A stretch of DNA of 64,000 nucleotides, taken from NCBI RefSeq assembly GCF_047722505.1, contig NZ_CP159814.1, positions 682,001-746,000 of the forward strand, read 5' to 3'. The first letter of the stretch is position 1. Every line of letters begins with the position of its first letter. The DNA is from Pelagibacter sp047722505 (GTDB lineage Bacteria; Pseudomonadota; Alphaproteobacteria; Pelagibacterales; Pelagibacteraceae). The notes below the pieces were generated by a model. The model made no database searches. It saw nothing but the letters and a program-made list of their open reading frames with translations, and was not told the DNA's origin. Made by a program: the position numbers and the translations under genes. Of the stretch, positions 1 through 7,615 are shown one piece after another.

Positions 1-772
1 CCAAAGATTCTCTTGCCCAAGTATTAAATAGTTGATTTATTAAAGCTAAACTTGGGACACAAACAATTATATTTTTTGGTTTTAATTTTTTTGCTATCCA
101 AAATCCAACTAAACTTTTACCAGTACCACATGGATATATTAGCTTTCCTCTGTTATGATTTTTAAAATTTTTAATAACTTTATTAATTGAATTTTTTTGA
201 TATTCAGCTGGGCTTATTGGTTTAAAGATAATTTTTTTTTTTAAAATAAAGTTTTTTACATTTTTAAATTTCTCTTCTTCATTTTCTGTAATAAAATCAT
301 TCAGTAAAAAGGTTATTTTACCTTGTGGATAATTTAATTTATCAAATTTAAAACTGTATGAATTACAATTTGAAATTATATATAAACCTTCAATATTTTT
401 ACCAATATTAAATGTAGTATCTAAGCAGGTTGCCAAATCATTTCTTGAAAGAGAATAGTTGTCGTTGCCATGAAACTTGCATTGAATTGCTAAATATTTT
501 TGATCTTTGGTCTCAACAATTAAATCAATTCCTTCATCTTCGGGTGCTAAATTTAAATAGTTCAATACATTTATGGGTATTTCTCGATATCGAAAATTCC
601 AAATATTTTTAATAGCGTAATTATAAAATAGTGGATTAGTTTTTATTAAATATTCAGAAAAATCCTCAAATATTTCACCTTGTTTCGTTTTATTAAAACT
701 AATTATTTTAATTTTTAAATCATTCCAGTTATTTGATTTAAGAATAAGTTTTTCGTTGGATTTATCAGTCAT
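1..772 (-). CDS. Nuclease-helicase (PD-(D/E)XK + SF2 helicase), 5' part only, runs off the left edge
   Basis: The reading frame opens with ATG at 772 and stays open for 257 codons to the window edge, so the gene is partial by truncation and not visibly broken. Residues about 30-105 resemble an Mrr-like nuclease fold: a GID motif (residues 81-83) is followed by QCK (97-99), the usual D...(D/E)xK spacing. Residues 214-220 are a Walker A motif (PCGTGKS), followed by CVPSLALINQ, a helicase motif Ia region. The same order and wording occur in the 1177-residue protein at 59796-63329, so the two are paralogues. No methyltransferase gene is visible beside it. The function is inferred as DNA processing or defence; the substrate is unknown. 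Confidence 0.85.
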   Translation of the reverse strand, partial: MTDKSNEKLILKSNNWNDLKIKIISFNKTKQGEIFEDFSEYLIKTNPLFYNYAIKNIWNFRYREIPINVLNYLNLAPEDEGIDLIVETKDQKYLAIQCKFHGNDNYSLSRNDLATCLDTTFNIGKNIEGLYIISNCNSYSFKFDKLNYPQGKITFLLNDFITENEEEKFKNVKNFILKKKIIFKPISPAEYQKNSINKVIKNFKNHNRGKLIYPCGTGKSLVGFWIAKKLKPKNIIVCVPSLALINQLFNTWARESL

Positions 773-826
773 AAATAAATATTAATTCATAAACTCATAG
801 AAACTAGAGTATAATATTATCTCCTC

Positions 827-848
827 ATGTCCAAGTTATGTCCAAGTT
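827..848. repeat. Perfect tandem 11 bp repeat, two copies
   Basis: The unit ATGTCCAAGTT occurs twice head to tail in the non-coding stretch upstream of the partial nuclease-helicase. With the 10 bp-spaced GGACT repeats at 927-950 and the tRNA-like fragment at 970-994 it makes a repeat-rich strip like the one inside the tRNA-Thr island ends. A role as integrase or regulator binding site is a guess. Confidence 0.6.
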
Positions 849-926
849 TATAGAAATTAATTAAACCTTATTCTTTAATATTAATTGAAAGCTAATTTAA
901 AGTTATGAGATTTTATAGGATGTTTA

Positions 927-950
927 GACTACCTTGGACTACTATGGACT
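927..950. repeat. Phased 10 bp repeats (GACTAC / GGACT)
   Basis: Three GACT cores occur at 10 bp spacing (GACTACCTTG, GACTACTATG, GACT). On the minus strand this reads as AGTCC-type units one helical turn apart, about 20 bp from a tRNA-Leu-like fragment. The spacing suits adjacent protein-binding sites on one DNA face. The units resemble the TGTAGTCTTTT repeats at the ends of the tRNA-Thr island, which suggests but does not prove recombinase arm sites. Confidence 0.45.
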
Positions 951-969
951 GACTTTAACTTCTATCCCT

Positions 970-994
970 CGGCTTTTAAGTCCTTTGTGTCTAC
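970..994 (-). pseudogene. tRNA-Leu-like fragment (D-loop and anticodon arm only)
   Basis: On the minus strand this matches the D-loop to anticodon-arm part of the intact tRNA-Leu(TAA) at 51970-52054 in 23 of 25 positions, including the TTAA of the anticodon loop. The variable loop, T arm and acceptor stem are not recognisable, so it cannot be a working tRNA. It sits between the end of gatB and the repeat-rich strip. It is either a decayed tRNA or one half of an old attachment site for an element that includes the partial helicase. Confidence 0.5.
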
Positions 995-1001
995 ACCAGT
1001 A

Positions 1002-2477
1002 TTAAAGTTTTTTCTTTAATATCTCATTTATTAATTGAGGATTAGCTTTACCACTTGAAGCTTTCATAGCTTGTCCTACAAAGAAACCAAATAGCTTTTC
1101 TTTACCATTCTTATATTCTATAGCTTTTTCCCTGTTATCATTGATAATCTTATCAATTAAAGCTTCTAATGCTTTAGGGTCACTTTCTTGTTTTAAACCT
1201 TTTTCTTCAACAATTACTTGTGGATCTATGTCTCCATCCATCATTAATTCAAATATTGTTTTAGCTATTTTTCCAGAAATTGTTCCATTCTTAATTAGAT
1301 TAATTAACTTTGCCAAATTTTTTGCACTTATTGGACTTTGTGTAATTTCTAAATTTTTATTATTTAAAACAGCAAACAATTCACCTGTAATCCAGTTAAC
1401 AGCTAATTTCATATCTCGGTTTTTACCCATTTTAGCAACAACTTCCTCAAAATATTTAGCTGTTTCAATATCTGATACTAAAATTGTTGCTTCATAAGCA
1501 GAGACTTTAAATTCATCAATAAATCTTTTTTTCTTATCGTCAGGTAATTCTGGGATATCTGCTTTAAGTTTTTCAATAAATTCATCAGTTACTTCTAATG
1601 GTAGTAAATCTGGATCTGGAAAATATCTATAATCATGAGCATCCTCTTTAGATCTCATAGATCTTGTTTCATTTTTCTTTGTATCAAATAATCTTGTTTC
1701 TTGATCGATTGTTTTACCTTCTTCAATTAAATCAACTTGTCTATTAGCTTCATAATCAATAGCCATTTGCATAAATTTGATTGAGTTAACATTTTTAATC
1801 TCACAACGAGTTCCAAGTTTATCAGACCCTTTAATTCTAACAGAAATATTAACATCAGCTCTTAAAGAGCCTTCCTGCATGTTTCCATCACACGTACCAA
1901 GGTATCTCATAATAGATCTTAATTTTTTAACATAAGCACTAACTTCATCTGGAGTTCTCATGTCTGGTTTGCTAACAATCTCCATCAAAGCTACGCCAGA
2001 TCTGTTTAAATCAACCAATGTATTTTGTGGGTCCATATCATGAATACTTTTTCCAGCATCTTGTTCTAAGTGCAATCTTTCAATTCCAACTTCCTTTTGA
2101 CCATGTGCCATATCAAGAACAACTGTACCCTCTCCCACTATAGGATATTTAAATTGTGAAATCTGATAACCTTGTGGAAGGTCTGCATAAAAATAATTTT
2201 TTCTATCAAAAACTGATCTTTTATTAATTTGAGCTCTTAGGCCTATACCTGTTTTAATTGCCTGTTTTACACAGTACTCATTAATAACTGGAAGCATTCC
2301 TGGAAATGCAGCATCAACTAAACTTACTTGCGTATTAGGTTCAGCACCAAAAGTTGTTGATGAAGATGAAAATAATTTTGAATTTGATGTAACCTGTGCA
2401 TGAACTTCAAGGCCGATTACCACTTCGTAAACATTATCTCGTCTTTCGATTAAATATTCTGAATTATCTTTAGGCAT
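1002..2477 (-). CDS. gatB: Aspartyl/glutamyl-tRNA amidotransferase subunit B
   Basis: GatB activates the side chain of Glu-tRNA(Gln) or Asp-tRNA(Asn) with ATP so that GatA-derived ammonia can amidate it in the cytoplasm. The 491-residue length is normal. The family opening VVIGLEVHAQV lies near residue 19, DLNRSGVALMEIVSKPD near 157, and the C-terminal YqeY-like tRNA-binding tail ends in NPQLINEILKKKL. It is the last gene of gatC-gatA-gatB, with no gap after gatA. An indirect route to Gln-tRNA and/or Asn-tRNA is the expected alphaproteobacterial state. Confidence 0.97.
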   Translation of the reverse strand: MPKDNSEYLIERRDNVYEVVIGLEVHAQVTSNSKLFSSSSTTFGAEPNTQVSLVDAAFPGMLPVINEYCVKQAIKTGIGLRAQINKRSVFDRKNYFYADLPQGYQISQFKYPIVGEGTVVLDMAHGQKEVGIERLHLEQDAGKSIHDMDPQNTLVDLNRSGVALMEIVSKPDMRTPDEVSAYVKKLRSIMRYLGTCDGNMQEGSLRADVNISVRIKGSDKLGTRCEIKNVNSIKFMQMAIDYEANRQVDLIEEGKTIDQETRLFDTKKNETRSMRSKEDAHDYRYFPDPDLLPLEVTDEFIEKLKADIPELPDDKKKRFIDEFKVSAYEATILVSDIETAKYFEEVVAKMGKNRDMKLAVNWITGELFAVLNNKNLEITQSPISAKNLAKLINLIKNGTISGKIAKTIFELMMDGDIDPQVIVEEKGLKQESDPKALEALIDKIINDNREKAIEYKNGKEKLFGFFVGQAMKASSGKANPQLINEILKKKL

Positions 2478-3935
2478 CTATTTAATCCACCAATCAGTAA
2501 TTTTATTTTTAAACTGGATTTTTTCTTCCATAGCATAAGCAATGTTTAAAATATTTTGTTCACCAAAAGCTTTACCAATAATTTGTAGTCCCAATGGATA
2601 ACCCTTAGCATCTACTCCTGCTGGAATTGAAATTGCAGGTAATCCAGCTAAGTTAACTGGAACTGTGAATATATCATTTAAGTACATTGAAACTGGGTCA
2701 TTAGTTTTTTCACCAATTTTAAAAGCAGCACTTGGTGTTGATGGGGTTAAAATTGCATCAACTTTTTTGTAAGCTTCATCAAAATCATCTTTAATTAATT
2801 TTCTAACTTTCTGCGCTTTTAGATAATAAGCATCATAATAACCAGAGGACAAAACATATGTTCCTATCATTATTCTTCTTTGAACTTCGCTACCAAAACC
2901 TTCAGATCTTGTTTTTTCGTACATATCAATAAGGTTTTCTCCTTTAGATCTAAAACCATACTTAACGCCATCGTATCTAGCTAAGTTTGAAGAAGCTTCA
3001 GCTGGGGCTACTATATAATAAGCAGGTAAAGCATAATTTGTATGAGGTAATGAAATTTCAACAATTTCAGCACCACAATCTTTTGCATACTCAATTCCCT
3101 TAGTCCATAAATCTTCTATCTCTTTTGGCATTCCATCAACTCTATATTCTTTTGGAATTCCAATTTTCTTACCTTTAATATTGTTTGTTAATTCTTTACT
3201 GTATTCATTTCTTTTAAAATCAATTGATGTTGAATCTTTTTCATCATAAGTGCTAATTATTTCCTGAAGCAATGCACAATCTTTTACATCTTTAGACATT
3301 GGTCCTGCTTGATCTAATGAGGATGCAAAAGCAACAATTCCATATCTTGAGCAACTTCCATAAGTTGGCTTTAATCCAACTGTACCTGTAAATGAAGCAG
3401 GTTGTCTAATAGAGCCACCAGTGTCAGTTCCAATTGTAATAGGTGTTAAATTAGCTGCTAGAGCTGATGCAGAGCCTCCTGAAGAGCCTCCTGGTACTAA
3501 ACCTTTATCTACTGGACTTTGGACATTTCCAAAAAAACTAGTTTCATTAGATGAGCCCATTGCAAACTCATCACAATTTAATTTACCAAGTAATATTGCA
3601 CCCTCATTCCAAATATTTTGAGTAACAGTAGACTCGTATGGTGGAATAAAATTATTTAAAATTTTACTACCTGCTGTAGTTTTCACATCTTTTGTGCAAA
3701 ACAAATCTTTAACTGCCATTGGAACACCCGGAAGCTTTAAATCAAAATTAGGTTTTTGATCAAAACTTTTGGCTTTCTCAAGAGCATTAGAAAAATCTTC
3801 TGTTATGTAAGCATTTAAATCTCTAGACTTTTCTCCTCTATCAATAAAAGCTTTAGTAGTTTCTTCAGAAGAAATTTTTTTATCTTTAATGTTTTTAACT
3901 AATTCAGTTAAAGTGAGCGATGTGATATCTGACAT
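2478..3935 (-). CDS. gatA: Aspartyl/glutamyl-tRNA amidotransferase subunit A
   Basis: GatA is the glutaminase/amidase that releases ammonia for the GatB reaction. The amidase-signature triad can be placed at Lys76 (in MAVKDLF), Ser151 (in GGSSGGS) and Ser175 (in DTGGSIRQPASF); the spacing of 75 and 24 residues is that of characterised GatA proteins. The 485-residue length is typical. The start ATG overlaps the gatC stop by one base and the stop lies directly before gatB, so the three subunits are translationally coupled. Confidence 0.97.
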   Translation of the reverse strand: MSDITSLTLTELVKNIKDKKISSEETTKAFIDRGEKSRDLNAYITEDFSNALEKAKSFDQKPNFDLKLPGVPMAVKDLFCTKDVKTTAGSKILNNFIPPYESTVTQNIWNEGAILLGKLNCDEFAMGSSNETSFFGNVQSPVDKGLVPGGSSGGSASALAANLTPITIGTDTGGSIRQPASFTGTVGLKPTYGSCSRYGIVAFASSLDQAGPMSKDVKDCALLQEIISTYDEKDSTSIDFKRNEYSKELTNNIKGKKIGIPKEYRVDGMPKEIEDLWTKGIEYAKDCGAEIVEISLPHTNYALPAYYIVAPAEASSNLARYDGVKYGFRSKGENLIDMYEKTRSEGFGSEVQRRIMIGTYVLSSGYYDAYYLKAQKVRKLIKDDFDEAYKKVDAILTPSTPSAAFKIGEKTNDPVSMYLNDIFTVPVNLAGLPAISIPAGVDAKGYPLGLQIIGKAFGEQNILNIAYAMEEKIQFKNKITDWWIK

Positions 3936-4222
3936 TATTCAACAACCCTTGGTACTACAAAAAAATCTTCATTCTCTTCTGGTGAGTTTTTTAATATTTG
4001 ATCTCTTATATTTTCACTTTTAACCTCATCTGCTCTTAATTTTAATGTGGTTTCTGCAACAGAGGTTAATGGCTCAACATTGTCAGTATTGAGTTCATTC
4101 AATTTTTCAATGAAATCAAATATAGAGTTAAGATCTCCAGCTAATTTATCAGCTTTTGCATCATCAACTGAGATTCTTGATAATTTAGAAATATGCTTTA
4201 TTGTTTTAAGATCAATTGTCAT
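3935..4222 (-). CDS. gatC: Aspartyl/glutamyl-tRNA amidotransferase subunit C
   Basis: GatC is the small stabilising subunit that wraps the GatA-GatB interface. The 95-residue product shows the family pattern: an N-terminal helix (KHISKLSRISV), an FDFIEKLNELNTDNVEPL segment near residue 50, and the conserved C-terminal FFVVPRVVE. It leads the gatCAB operon. Its start faces ruvX across about 50 bp that must hold both promoters. Confidence 0.95.
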   Translation of the reverse strand: MTIDLKTIKHISKLSRISVDDAKADKLAGDLNSIFDFIEKLNELNTDNVEPLTSVAETTLKLRADEVKSENIRDQILKNSPEENEDFFVVPRVVE

Positions 4223-4273
4223 GTGGTAATTAAATATGTCGGCAAACTATCACTTAAGTATAAAATATACAAT

Positions 4274-4729
4274 ATGATCACAATTGAAGATTTTAAAATA
4301 AAACACTCAAATAAGGTAAGATTTATTGGTTTAGATTTAGGATCTAAAAGAATTGGTGTCTCAATTTGTGATGAAAAACAATCCATAGCCACACCCTTTA
4401 AAACCATTAACAAAACCAACACAAACGAACTAATTGACGAACTTAAGATAATAATTAAAGATAATAATATTGGTGGAATAATTGTAGGGCACCCAGTAAA
4501 TATGGATGGCAGTTTAGGAAGATCCGCTCAATCAGTTAATGACGTTGCATCAAATATATCAAAATCTATAGACCTGCCTGTAATATTGTGGGATGAGAGA
4601 CTTTCAACAGTTGGTGCATTTAATCTATCAAGTTTATTAGACGTTAATGTTTCAAAAAGAGTTAAAACAATTGATCAAAACGCTGCAGCCTTTATTTTAC
4701 AAGGGGCAATAGACTTTTTAAATAATTAA
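4274..4729 (+). CDS. ruvX: RuvX/YqgF-type pre-16S rRNA nuclease
   Basis: This is an RNase H-fold nuclease (YqgF family) that helps process the 5' end of 16S rRNA. I chose the ATG at 4274 because upstream codons of the open frame overlap gatC and carry no family sequence; this gives 151 residues, a normal length. The catalytic acidic residues fit Asp21 (GLDLGSKRIGV), Glu108 (WDERLST) and Asp135 (TIDQNAAAFIL). It is divergent from gatC and precedes pyrB by about 40 bp. Confidence 0.93.
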   Translation: MITIEDFKIKHSNKVRFIGLDLGSKRIGVSICDEKQSIATPFKTINKTNTNELIDELKIIIKDNNIGGIIVGHPVNMDGSLGRSAQSVNDVASNISKSIDLPVILWDERLSTVGAFNLSSLLDVNVSKRVKTIDQNAAAFILQGAIDFLNN

Positions 4730-4771
4730 TACTTGCCATAGTGATGGTTAATAGTTATAGAGTTAATTTTA

Positions 4772-5713
4772 ATGGCAACTAAAATATATAAAGCTATTAA
4801 AATCTCTCAAAAACACCTCCTAGGTATTCAAGATTTATCAATTAGTGATGTTAATCTCATTTTAGAAGAAGCTAAAAGCTTCATTAAATTAAATCAAAGT
4901 AAAAATAAAAGATTAAATGTATTAAATGGTAAAACTCAAATTAATTTGTTTTTTGAACCCTCCACTAGAACACAAAGTTCATTTGAATTAGCTGGAAAAA
5001 GATTAGGTGCAGATGTTATGTCAATGAACATGGCGAACTCTGCGGTTAAGAAAGGTGAAACACTAATAGATACCGCAATGACTTTAAATGCAATGCATCC
5101 AGATATTATTGTAATTAGACACCAGGATTCAGGTGCATGTAATCTTTTATCTCAAAAAGTAAATTGTGCAGTGCTTAATGCTGGTGATGGAAGCCGCGAA
5201 CACCCTACTCAAGCTTTATTAGATGCTTTAACAATTATAAATCGTAAAAAGAAAATTGAAGGTTTAAGAGTTGCGATTTGTGGTGACATAACTCATTCAC
5301 GTGTTGCAAGATCAAATATTTATCTTCTGAATATGTTGGGTGCAGAAGTTAACATTATCGCACCATCAAACTTAATGCCAAAAGAAATAGAAAAGTTTGG
5401 CGTTAATACATTTACAGATATGAAAAAAGGTCTGAAAGATTGTGATATAGTAATGATGCTAAGACTACAAAATGAAAGGATGACTAGTTCTTTCTTGTCT
5501 TCTAATAGAGAATACTATGAATATTATGGACTAACTCCAGATAAGCTTGCTCATGCAAAAGATGATGCTTTGATTATGCATCCAGGTCCAATGAATAGAG
5601 GGATCGAAATTGATACAAAATTAGCAGATGACATTAACAGAAGCGTAATTAAGGAACAGGTTGAACTAGGTGTTGCAGTTAGAATGGCTTGTTTAAAAAT
5701 ATTTTGTGAATAA
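4772..5713 (+). CDS. pyrB: Aspartate carbamoyltransferase, catalytic chain
   Basis: PyrB makes N-carbamoyl-L-aspartate from carbamoyl phosphate and aspartate, the committed step of pyrimidine synthesis. The carbamoyl-phosphate site STRT is at residues 64-67 (FFEPSTRTQSSFE). HPTQALLDALTI, GDITHSRVARSN and HPGPMNRG motifs follow. The 313-residue length is standard. No pyrI regulatory chain is present. The stop is directly followed by the dihydroorotase-like gene, the arrangement of bacteria in which PyrB assembles with an inactive DHOase homologue. Confidence 0.96.
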   Translation: MATKIYKAIKISQKHLLGIQDLSISDVNLILEEAKSFIKLNQSKNKRLNVLNGKTQINLFFEPSTRTQSSFELAGKRLGADVMSMNMANSAVKKGETLIDTAMTLNAMHPDIIVIRHQDSGACNLLSQKVNCAVLNAGDGSREHPTQALLDALTIINRKKKIEGLRVAICGDITHSRVARSNIYLLNMLGAEVNIIAPSNLMPKEIEKFGVNTFTDMKKGLKDCDIVMMLRLQNERMTSSFLSSNREYYEYYGLTPDKLAHAKDDALIMHPGPMNRGIEIDTKLADDINRSVIKEQVELGVAVRMACLKIFCE

Positions 5714-7000
5714 ATGAAAAAACAATACTTAATAAATGCAAATATAATTGACCCTCATAACTCTATTAATGAGAACGGTGGATTAATTATTGGTGAAGAT
5801 GGTTTAATTGAAGCTATTGGTAAAAAAGTAAACTCTAATAACATTCCTTCAAGAGAAAAAGTAATAGACTTAAATGGCAAATATATATTCCCAGGTCTTG
5901 TTGATATGCGTGTCTTTGCAGGTGAACCTGGTTATGAGTATAAAGAAAATTTTAGAACTCTAAGTAATGCAGCACTTGCAGGGGGTATTACTTCGGTTGT
6001 TACTATGCCTAATACGGATCCAATTATAGATAACGTTTCAATAGTAGATTTTTTAAAAAGGCGTGGAAGAGACAAATCTAAAATTAATGTTTTTCCAAGT
6101 GCCGCACTTACAAAAAATATTGAAGGAACTACAATGACTGAATTTGGTCTACTTCAAAGTAGAGGAATAATTGGATTTACTGATGGTGTTAAAACAATTC
6201 AAAATACTAGACTGATGTCTCGTATAATGAACTCAGCTAAAGATTTGGGCACACTAATCATGCAACATGCTGAAGACTATGATTTATCCAAAAATGGAAT
6301 GATTAATTCTGGAATTATTGCAACCAAACTTGGGTTATCTGGAATACCTGCTGTAGCCGAAAGAATAATTATTGAAAGAGATTTAACGTTGCTTGAAAAT
6401 ATTAAATGCAGATATCACATATCACAAATTTCAGCAGCAAAATCAGTTGAAATTATTGAGGAAAGAAAAAATAAAGTTAAATTTACCACAGGTGTCTCCA
6501 TAAATAACCTTTCATTAAATGAAAATGATATAGGAGATTTCAGAACTTTCTTAAAATTATCACCTCCATTAAGAACTGAAGAAGATAGAGTTGCTCTAGT
6601 GCAAGGATTAAAAGATGAAACGATAGATGTTATTGTATCTGATCATAAACCAGAAGATGAAGAACAAAAAAGATTAACATTTGCACAAGCATCTACAGGA
6701 GCTTCTGGAATAGAAACGCTTTTATCACTAAGCCTAGAGTTATATCATAATGGTTCTGTTAAATTAGAAACCATAATTAAATCTTTAACATCAAACCCTG
6801 CAAAGATTTTAAAAATTGATAAGGGTAATCTTTCAGTGGGTAATGAAGCAGATTTTTGCATTGTAGATATTGATAAGCCATGGGTTGTTAAAAAAGATAA
6901 ACTTATCTCCAAATCAAAAAATACTTCGATTGAAGACAAGAAACTCCAAGGTAAGGTCACTAATACATTTGTAAAAGGTGAAGAATTATTTAAGTTATAA
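5714..7000 (+). CDS. pyrX: Dihydroorotase-like PyrB partner, probably catalytically inactive (PyrX/PyrC' type)
   Basis: The 428-residue product has the amidohydrolase fold of type I dihydroorotase. The first metal-binding HxH motif, normally DMHVHxREPG, is replaced by DMRVFAGEPG (Arg66, Phe68), so the zinc site is damaged. Other family segments are kept in part: MQHAED, RYHISQIS and VSDHKPEDEE, the last also lacking the usual second His. In pseudomonads and relatives such pseudo-dihydroorotases are needed structurally to build the ATCase dodecamer. The direct adjacency to pyrB supports that role here; a true pyrC should lie elsewhere. Naming it pyrX is by analogy. Confidence 0.85.
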   Translation: MKKQYLINANIIDPHNSINENGGLIIGEDGLIEAIGKKVNSNNIPSREKVIDLNGKYIFPGLVDMRVFAGEPGYEYKENFRTLSNAALAGGITSVVTMPNTDPIIDNVSIVDFLKRRGRDKSKINVFPSAALTKNIEGTTMTEFGLLQSRGIIGFTDGVKTIQNTRLMSRIMNSAKDLGTLIMQHAEDYDLSKNGMINSGIIATKLGLSGIPAVAERIIIERDLTLLENIKCRYHISQISAAKSVEIIEERKNKVKFTTGVSINNLSLNENDIGDFRTFLKLSPPLRTEEDRVALVQGLKDETIDVIVSDHKPEDEEQKRLTFAQASTGASGIETLLSLSLELYHNGSVKLETIIKSLTSNPAKILKIDKGNLSVGNEADFCIVDIDKPWVVKKDKLISKSKNTSIEDKKLQGKVTNTFVKGEELFKL

Positions 7001-7002
7001 AA

Positions 7003-7578
7003 ATGGAATATTTAATTATTGCATTAAGCTCATATTTATTAGGATCAATACCTTTTGGTTTTATACTTACAAAAATTTTTTTAAAAAAAGATATTAGAGA
7101 TATTGGCTCAGGAAACATTGGAGCTACTAATGCTCTTAGAACGGGTAATAAAACATTAGGCTACGCAACTTTATTGCTGGATATAACAAAAGCCGTATTA
7201 CCTGTTTTATATGCAAAATTTAATTATCCTGATTATATCTTTATTGCATCACTAAGTGCATTTTTGGGTCACGTTTTCCCTATATGGCTCAAGTTTAAAG
7301 GGGGTAAGGGTGTAGCAACATATGTTGGAATATTATTTTCAATAAACATGATTTTGGGTTTGGTATTTATCCTTAGTTGGGCTGTTACATTTCTTATTTC
7401 AAAATACTCATCACTTTCATCGCTAGTTGGCAGCTTAATGGTTCCAATTTATTTAATAATTTTTGAAAATTATAATTTAATTTTTTTCATAATAATGTTT
7501 GTACTTATATTCTATACACATAGAGAAAACGTCAAACGATTGAAAAACAGAGAAGAAACTAAGACTAAAATTTATTGA
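7003..7578 (+). CDS. plsY: Glycerol-3-phosphate acyltransferase PlsY
   Basis: PlsY is an inner-membrane enzyme that acylates glycerol-3-phosphate from acyl-phosphate, starting phospholipid synthesis. The 191-residue sequence has about five hydrophobic spans and the conserved loops IGSGNIGATNALR (near residue 35) and FPIWLKFKGGKGVATY (near 91). It follows the pyrX gene by 2 bp. In many alphaproteobacteria dprA lies between plsY and topA; here only 37 bp separate them. Confidence 0.95.
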   Translation: MEYLIIALSSYLLGSIPFGFILTKIFLKKDIRDIGSGNIGATNALRTGNKTLGYATLLLDITKAVLPVLYAKFNYPDYIFIASLSAFLGHVFPIWLKFKGGKGVATYVGILFSINMILGLVFILSWAVTFLISKYSSLSSLVGSLMVPIYLIIFENYNLIFFIIMFVLIFYTHRENVKRLKNREETKTKIY

Positions 7579-7615
7579 TTTGACTATCTAGGTCTTTTAA
7601 GTAATTTGTTTAGTA

